Positions 59,240 to 64,000 of a stretch of DNA of 64,000 nt are shown in pieces; within the stretch, counting starts at the first letter, position 1, and each line of letters opens with the position of its first letter. The notes below the pieces were generated by a model. The model saw nothing but the letters and a program-made list of their open reading frames with translations. It searched no databases and was not told the origin of the DNA. The position numbers and the translations under genes were made by a program. Where the stretch lies: NCBI RefSeq assembly GCF_900129325.1, contig NZ_FQUP01000007.1, positions 126,501 through 190,500 of the forward strand, written 5' to 3'. This stretch comes from Kaistia soli DSM 19436. Lineage in GTDB: Bacteria; Pseudomonadota; Alphaproteobacteria; Rhizobiales; Kaistiaceae.

Positions 59240-60385
59240 ATGGCCAACACCATCACGGCCGTTCTGCCGAGCATCTTTGCCGGCCTTGACCTCGTTTCTC
59301 GTGAACTCATCGGCGCGATCCCGGCCGTCCAGCGCGACGCCACCATGGAGCGCGCCGCCGTGGGTCAGACTGTCACGGTGCCGGTTGTCCCTGCTGCGAC
59401 CGGCGGGAACATCACGCCTGCTTCGGTGCCGCCGGATGACGGGGACGCCACCATCGGCTCGAAGACCGTTGCCATCTCAAAGTCGAAATACTCGCCCGTT
59501 CGGTGGAACGGCGAGGAGCAGCGGGCCATCGGTCCGGGCGGTCAGTACAACAAGATCCTCGGTGATCAGTTCGCTCAGGCGTTCCGCTGGCTCGCAAACC
59601 AGGTTGAGGTCGATCTCGTCACCACGGCCTACAGGGCGGCTTCCCGCGCTTATGGCACAGCCGGTACGGCACCCTTTGGTACCGCCGGCGACTTCACCGA
59701 CTTCGCGGGCATCAACCAGATCCTCGACACCAACGGCGCCCCGCAGTTCGGCCGCCACCTGATCGTGGGGTCCGCGGCGCGCTTCAATCTCGAGGGCAAG
59801 CAGTCCGTCCTGTTCAAGGCGAACGAGGCGAATACGGATGAGTTTCTCCGTCGCCGCGTCCTGACCGAAGTCATGGGCTTCGGCCTTGGATACAGCGCGG
59901 GCGTCGGTCTCGTGACCAAGGGAGGCGGCTCGGGCTACTTGGTCAACAATGGCGCGGGCTATTCAGTTGGCTCCACGGCCATCGCGGTTGACACCGGCTC
60001 GGGTACGATCAATGCCGGCGACATCGTCACTTTCGCCGGCGACAGCAACAAGTATGTCGTCGCGTCAGCCACCCCGACGCTGCTCACGCTCAACGCGCCT
60101 GGGCTTCTCTCCGCCGCAGCCGACAATACAGCGATCACCGTCGGCAACAACTTCACCGACAATGTAGCGTTCACCGAGAACGCCTTGGTGCTGGCGGCAC
60201 GCGCCCCTGCCGCCCCTGATGGCGGCGATAGCGCGGAAGACATGCAGATGGTTACCGACCCTGTCTCGGGCATCTCGTTCGAGATCCGGCTGTACCGTGA
60301 GTATCGCCGCATGCGCTACGAGGTCGGTCTCGCCTGGGGCGTCGGCATCGTGAAATCCGAGCACATCGCCCTGCTTCTCGGGTGA
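59240..60385 (+). CDS. Major capsid protein, P22 coat-like
   Basis: 381 residues from ATG 59240, GAAAGGG upstream. The P22 coat pattern is seen: MANTITAVLPSIFAGLDLVSRELIG at the start (in parts), GQTVTVPVVPAATGGNITP, then the HK97-fold core FRWLANQVEVDLVTTAYRAAS. An inserted beta-rich domain (VDTGSGTINAGDIVTFAGDSNKYVV in two parts) is near residues 250-320, typical for P22-type coats. It should be the most abundant virion protein. Confidence 0.9.
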   Translation: MANTITAVLPSIFAGLDLVSRELIGAIPAVQRDATMERAAVGQTVTVPVVPAATGGNITPASVPPDDGDATIGSKTVAISKSKYSPVRWNGEEQRAIGPGGQYNKILGDQFAQAFRWLANQVEVDLVTTAYRAASRAYGTAGTAPFGTAGDFTDFAGINQILDTNGAPQFGRHLIVGSAARFNLEGKQSVLFKANEANTDEFLRRRVLTEVMGFGLGYSAGVGLVTKGGGSGYLVNNGAGYSVGSTAIAVDTGSGTINAGDIVTFAGDSNKYVVASATPTLLTLNAPGLLSAAADNTAITVGNNFTDNVAFTENALVLAARAPAAPDGGDSAEDMQMVTDPVSGISFEIRLYREYRRMRYEVGLAWGVGIVKSEHIALLLG

Positions 60386-60466
60386 TCACTCACACCGCTT
60401 TTGCGGGTCGTTCGGCGCCTGCCTTGAGCCGGCGTCGTTCATCTCACGGGCATATGGAGAACCGCC

Positions 60467-61000
60467 ATGGGCGACATTGAAACTGTGAAGATCAAGCACG
60501 GCGACGGCGACTACGCGATCATCAACCGCACCGATTTCGATCCCGAGAAGCACGAGCTCCATGATGGCGATCAGCGGGTCGCCGATGGTCTGACCGACGA
60601 GGAGCGGAAGACGCTGCGGGAACTTGAGATCAAGCGCACAGCGGAAGCCAACCGCGGCGTCACGCCTTCGCCCGCCGTCGCTGGCGCCGATCGCAATCCG
60701 AGCGGCACCTTCTCCGAGCCGACGCCGACGGACATCCGGTTCCCGGACAAGGACGCAACGGAGTTCGAGCACAACCACGGCGCCTTCGTTGGAAAGTCAG
60801 CGGCCGAGATCCGCGAGGCGGCTGGGCTCCCGGACAAGCCCGGCGGGATCAAGAGCGATGTCGACATCCCCGAGGATTGGTCCGCTCTGCACTGGAAGCA
60901 GCAGGTTGTGCTCGGTCAGCAGATCTCCGGCCGCGACGACCTGAACGCGGCGGATGCCCGCGAAGTCATCGAAGCCGAATTCCAGCGTCGCAAGGCGTAA
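60467..61000 (+). CDS. Hypothetical head-region protein
   Basis: 177 residues. The start (MGDIETVKIKHGDGDYAIIN RTDFDPEKHEL) resembles the N-terminus of small phage proteins downstream of the coat gene that keep an HK97-like SH3 fold. The rest is hydrophilic and probably disordered, ending in a helix (ADAREVIEAEFQRRKA). Possibly a head decoration or connector-assisting protein. Confidence 0.65.
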   Translation: MGDIETVKIKHGDGDYAIINRTDFDPEKHELHDGDQRVADGLTDEERKTLRELEIKRTAEANRGVTPSPAVAGADRNPSGTFSEPTPTDIRFPDKDATEFEHNHGAFVGKSAAEIREAAGLPDKPGGIKSDVDIPEDWSALHWKQQVVLGQQISGRDDLNAADAREVIEAEFQRRKA

Positions 61001-61063
61001 GTCGCGCCAATGTTGAGGGCCGGGGACGAAGAGCTCCCGGCTCGTTCCGATCGAGGACCGCCG

Positions 61064-61579
61064 ATGACGCTCATTGTCGAGGATGGCACGGGACGCGCCG
61101 ATGCGGAGAGCTACGTCTCCGTTGCGGATGCCGTCGCCTATGCTTCTGCGCGGGGCCTGACCTTCCAAGCCGCTCCTGCAGAGGCAGCGGAAGCCGCACT
61201 GCGCCGGGCAACCGCCTGGATCGACGCGACATATGCGCCGCGCTTCTCAGGCGCCCGGCTCAAAAGACGAGCGCAGGCGCTGGCATGGCCTCGCGCCGGG
61301 GCCGAGGATGCGGACTGCAATGCCATCGCGTCCAATGAGATACCGGCGGAGATGATCACAGCGACATCTGAGGCCGCGGTGCGCGAACTCGCCAAGCCGG
61401 GCAACCTCTCGCCCGACCTGAAGCGCGGCGGTGCCATCAAGCGCGTCAAGGCCGTATCGGTCGAGGTCGAATATGCGGCGGGCGCCACGGCCGGCACCGT
61501 GTTCAGCACGATCGACGGCATTCTGTCGGGACTTCTCGGCGCGCAGAGCGCCTACACGGCAAGAGCGGTTCGTGGCTGA
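61064..61579 (+). CDS. DnaT-like head-tail adaptor protein
   Basis: 171 residues from ATG 61064, GAGGAC upstream. It matches the phage DnaT-like family (LIVEDGTGRADAESYVSVADAVAYASARG in two parts, ALRRATAWIDATYAPRFSGARL, ALAWPRAGA). Despite the name, phage members of the family sit at the head-tail adaptor position. It overlaps the next start by one base. Confidence 0.78.
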   Translation: MTLIVEDGTGRADAESYVSVADAVAYASARGLTFQAAPAEAAEAALRRATAWIDATYAPRFSGARLKRRAQALAWPRAGAEDADCNAIASNEIPAEMITATSEAAVRELAKPGNLSPDLKRGGAIKRVKAVSVEVEYAAGATAGTVFSTIDGILSGLLGAQSAYTARAVRG

Positions 61580-61956
61580 TGTCCTTTCTCGACGACATCC
61601 CCGACCTCATCGCGGACGCGCTGGGTGACGATTTCCTCGACGCCGTGCTGACGCGAGAAACCGTCGGCGCTCCTGATCCGGCGACCCCATGGGAGCCCGG
61701 CGCCGTCACGACGACGTCTTATCCATGCAAGGCGATCAATGACGAGTGGGCATCAAGCTATCTGGCTGGCGGTCTGGTCAACGCAGGTGACTGCAAGGTT
61801 CTGGTTCTGGCATCGACCCTTATCGTCGAGCCGGCTCCGGGCGATCGGATCACCGTCCGGGACGAGACCTTCACCGTTGTTCCGGAAGGCAGAGGACAGC
61901 CCGCCGTATCGACGGACCCGGCCAAGGCGACGTGGACGTTGAGAGCGAGCCGCTGA
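61579..61956 (+). CDS. Head-closure (stopper) protein
   Basis: 125 residues. Beta-rich pattern (VLTRETVGAPDPATPW, CKAINDEWASSYLAGGLVNAGDCKVLVLAS in parts, GDRITVRDETFTVV) typical of phage head-completion/stopper proteins in this position. Its start overlaps the adaptor stop (TGATG). Confidence 0.68.
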   Translation: MSFLDDIPDLIADALGDDFLDAVLTRETVGAPDPATPWEPGAVTTTSYPCKAINDEWASSYLAGGLVNAGDCKVLVLASTLIVEPAPGDRITVRDETFTVVPEGRGQPAVSTDPAKATWTLRASR

Positions 61957-63576
61957 ATGGATGCCAATCGCTTCGACCAGCTCGTCGAAGGCTGGCGGCC
62001 GCGTCTGCAGAAGGCTTTCCTCGATGCTGTCTATCAGCTCAGGGATGACGTTCAGATCGGGCTGGTCGGGGAATTGCTGGAGAAGGGCGATGTCGACGGT
62101 GCCCTGCGTGCCGTCGGGCTCGACCCCCTGGCCTTCCGTGACCTCGATCAGGCCATCGCTGATGCCTACGCAGACGGGGGCGACTTCACAACCAAGGGAC
62201 TTCCGCCGCTCCGGCAGCCTTCGGGCCACCGCATCGACATCCGCTTCGACGTGCGTAACCAGCGTGCCGAGGACGATCTTCGCCGTCACTCATCGAGGCT
62301 GATCACCGAGATCATCGCGGATCAACGCGAGATGGTGCGGCAGGTGCTCACTGCCAGCATGGAAGCTAGCGAGAACCCGCGCACCGTGGCGCTCAACATC
62401 GCAGGCCGCGTGAATGCGGCGACTGGCAAGCGAGAGGGCGGCATCCTCGGGCTTACCTCGAGCCAGGAGCAGTGGGTGCGGTCATTTCAAGCTCGGCTTG
62501 CCTCAGGCAACCCGACCGAGATGCGCGCAGCCACGGCGATGACGCTCCGCGACAAGCGGTTCGATCGCACCATCGAGAAGGCGATCCGCGAGGAGAAGCC
62601 AATCCCGGCCGAGGCACTGGCGAAGATGGTCGCGGCCTATCGAAACAGGGCCCTCCGCTACAGGGGCGAGGCCATCGGTCGAACCGAAGCGATGACGGCC
62701 TTGCACAAGGGCGCGATGGAAGCGGCCCGGCAGGCGATCGAGGCCGGCCAGGTCCAGGAGGGCGCCGTCCGGAAGGTGTGGCACTCAGCTTCCGACAGCC
62801 GAGTGCGGGACACGCACCGGATCCTGAACGGCAAGAAGGTGGGCTTTCGGGCCGAATTCGTGTCGCCAAGCGGTGCGAAGCTACAATATCCGGGCGACCC
62901 GGCTGGCGGTCCCGCCGAGGTCGTCAACTGCCGCTGCTGGATGGACGTCAAGGTCGACTATCTGGCCGGCGTGACGCCCTCGGCTCCAAAGCCGTTCCAA
63001 CGCGGCACCCTTGATGCGGCAGCCAAGGACTATGTGGTCTCGAAGGGGAGGGCAGACGGGAAGGAGCACCTCGCCGGCTATGATCTGGACAGCGGAGAGC
63101 CGGTCGAGACGATCGACAGCGACCAGAGCAATTTCGTCGGGTTCACGCCGGCGCTCACCAAGCTGCTGAACAGCCCGGCCAAGCGGATCGTGCTCCACCA
63201 TAACCACCCGTCGAGCACGTCCCTTAGCCGCGGCGACATCGCGATGATGCTGCGGTTCCCCGGGATGGACGAGGTCTTCGCGCATGGCCATGACGGGAGT
63301 GAATACCGGGCCAAGGTGAAGACGAAGTTCGGCATCGAGGTCTATGACGCCGTCCAGCAGAAGGTCTTCGCGGAAATGGCCGTGCAAGGCCGCGCCGGGC
63401 TGCTGGATCTCGCAACGGCAGGGCAGGTTGTGCAGCACGTTATTTCAACCATCATGGCGCGGCGGGGCTATCTGGACTATGCTGCTCGGCTGCTGGGCAA
63501 GAGTGCTGAAGCATATGAGGCTCGGCGGGCATATTTCGACGACCTCGTCGATCGGTTAGCGGGTTCACTTGAATGA
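61957..63576 (+). CDS. MuF-type minor head protein fused to a JAB/RadC-like domain
   Basis: 539 residues. Residues about 230-335 are the Phage_Mu_F domain, ending in the NCRCWM motif (Cys325, Cys327). Residues 350-539 carry a second domain with HHNHPSSTSLSRGDIAMML; His415, His417, Ser424 and Asp427 follow the JAB/JAMM-type H-x-H...S-x-x-D pattern, then VFAHGHDGSEYRAKVK. MuF proteins with C-terminal effector domains are known in temperate phages and enter the host with DNA. The extra domain may be a metal peptidase or deubiquitinase-like enzyme; no enzyme activity is proved. The gene overlaps the next by four bases. Confidence 0.8.
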   Translation: MDANRFDQLVEGWRPRLQKAFLDAVYQLRDDVQIGLVGELLEKGDVDGALRAVGLDPLAFRDLDQAIADAYADGGDFTTKGLPPLRQPSGHRIDIRFDVRNQRAEDDLRRHSSRLITEIIADQREMVRQVLTASMEASENPRTVALNIAGRVNAATGKREGGILGLTSSQEQWVRSFQARLASGNPTEMRAATAMTLRDKRFDRTIEKAIREEKPIPAEALAKMVAAYRNRALRYRGEAIGRTEAMTALHKGAMEAARQAIEAGQVQEGAVRKVWHSASDSRVRDTHRILNGKKVGFRAEFVSPSGAKLQYPGDPAGGPAEVVNCRCWMDVKVDYLAGVTPSAPKPFQRGTLDAAAKDYVVSKGRADGKEHLAGYDLDSGEPVETIDSDQSNFVGFTPALTKLLNSPAKRIVLHHNHPSSTSLSRGDIAMMLRFPGMDEVFAHGHDGSEYRAKVKTKFGIEVYDAVQQKVFAEMAVQGRAGLLDLATAGQVVQHVISTIMARRGYLDYAARLLGKSAEAYEARRAYFDDLVDRLAGSLE

Positions 63577-63740
63577 CGATTCACGGCTTCATCGACCCTC
63601 CGTCACCCTTCGCCTCTGTCGAGGAGTGGGAGGCGTTCGTGCGCGATGTCGAGGATCTCGAGGATCAGAGCCCCGAGGTCGCCCGGGAACTGCGTGAGGC
63701 GCGCCGCATCATCGCCGAGAAGAAGGCGGCCAACGCCTGA
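63573..63740 (+). CDS. Small acidic protein behind the MuF fusion gene
   Basis: 55 residues from ATG 63573, overlapping the MuF-gene stop (ATGA). Rich in Glu/Asp (SVEEWEAFVRDVEDLEDQS), helical and soluble. No family recognised. The place directly behind an effector-like gene suits an immunity or chaperone protein, but a plain connector accessory is as likely. Confidence 0.6.
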   Translation: MTIHGFIDPPSPFASVEEWEAFVRDVEDLEDQSPEVARELREARRIIAEKKAANA

Positions 63741-64000
63741 TGGCCGGCCAAGCCAGTTTCACGGCACAGGTTGATGCCTGGGTGCGAGAAACTGAAGAGC
63801 GCATGGACGCGGTGTTTCGCGAGAGCGCCTCAGAGGTCATTGAAGAGATGCAGCGCCCGGTCGGTGCGGGTGGCAATATGCCGGTCGACACCGGCTTCTT
63901 GCGGTCCTCGCTGCAGGTCGGGGTCAATACGGAGCCAGTCGCCGCGGCAATGCCCAATCCGGGGGCGGGCGCCAAATTCACCTACGCGGCATCGATGGCG
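63740..64000 (+). CDS. HK97 gp10-like tail-completion protein, 5' part
   Basis: 87 codons are visible before the window ends. The ATG overlaps the previous stop (TGATG). RESASEVIEEMQRPVGAGGN and MPVDTGFLRSSLQVGVN match the gp10-like/neck family, where the PVDTG-LRSS element is a hallmark. It should join the tail to the head. Confidence 0.8.
   Translation, partial: MAGQASFTAQVDAWVRETEERMDAVFRESASEVIEEMQRPVGAGGNMPVDTGFLRSSLQVGVNTEPVAAAMPNPGAGAKFTYAASMA

Larger units (their letters stand above)
36965..64000. mobile_element. Temperate tailed-phage prophage inserted at tRNA-Met (right end outside window)
   Basis: From the tRNA 3' end rightward, all genes are phage-like: recombinase, RecT/exonuclease, repressor and Cro-like pair, replication genes, terminases, portal, scaffold, P22-like coat, connectors and MuF protein, in lambdoid order. 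Genes overlap tightly and the middle is AT-richer than the host. The attR end and the tail and lysis genes lie beyond 64000, so completeness cannot be judged. Confidence 0.93.

Overview
The window looks like chromosome of a GC-rich alphaproteobacterium, most likely of the order Hyphomicrobiales (Rhizobiales). The main support is the cell-cycle gene set (eipA, chpT, ctrA, divK, pleD, sciP), the pyrB/pseudo-pyrC pair and many small proteins typical of that order (DUF1127, DUF3572, DUF983, DUF1153). Species cannot be fixed from sequence alone; there is no rRNA operon.

Host part, 1-36.99 kb. 1-4 kb holds regulators (LysR, AraC, LysR), a DUF2000 protein and a DUF1127 gene. The DUF1127 gene is followed by three hairpins with one identical loop, the layout of the CcsR/cuckoo small-RNA family. 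4-11.4 kb is the cell-cycle and envelope block: eipA, chpT, ctrA, a FliJ-like protein, DUF3572, divK and pleD. 11.5-13.6 kb has rpmG, an MFS transporter and DUF983. 13.7-18.2 kb is a complete ribose-type sugar ABC importer. 18.6-30.3 kb carries pyrB, a dihydroorotase-like partner without metal ligands, plsY, dprA, topA, rnr and an AidB-like acyl-CoA dehydrogenase. 30.4-36.8 kb has an ArsR/SRPBCC pair, ruvX, a DedA-like membrane protein, a metallo-hydrolase, sciP, mnmA, a PmtA-like methyltransferase and a GH43-like protein. A tRNA-Met (CAT) gene with its own promoter closes the host part.

From the 3' end of that tRNA to the right edge, about 27 kb, the sequence is a temperate phage, cut off by the window. 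The leftward operon (42.7 down to 37.0 kb) carries small genes, a RecE-like exonuclease, a RecT-like annealing protein, an HNH nuclease and a large serine recombinase whose last codons lie inside the tRNA. A control region (42.8-45.5 kb) contains an S24-type repressor, a Cro-like protein and five operator-like sites of the form TGGG-N6-CCCA. Two of them fill the -35/-10 spacer of the divergent early promoters. The repressor gene is followed by an ORF and a membrane acyltransferase, a probable lysogenic-conversion unit. The rightward early operon (45.5-52.4 kb) encodes DUF4942-methyltransferase, RuvC-like and DnaB-like proteins. Then comes an AT-richer cargo segment (52.5-54.8 kb) with membrane or exported proteins of unknown function, flanked by a degenerate tRNA-fMet-like sequence and containing a frameshifted relic resembling a small terminase. 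The packaging and head module follows (55.1-64 kb): small and large terminase, DUF4055 portal, scaffold, P22-like coat, connectors, and a MuF minor head protein fused to a JAB/RadC-like HNHP domain.

Most interesting points: the triple-hairpin small-RNA locus, the operator/promoter design of the prophage switch, the recombinase reading into the tRNA, the unexplained cargo island with its tRNA relic, and the MuF-JAB fusion followed by a small acidic gene.
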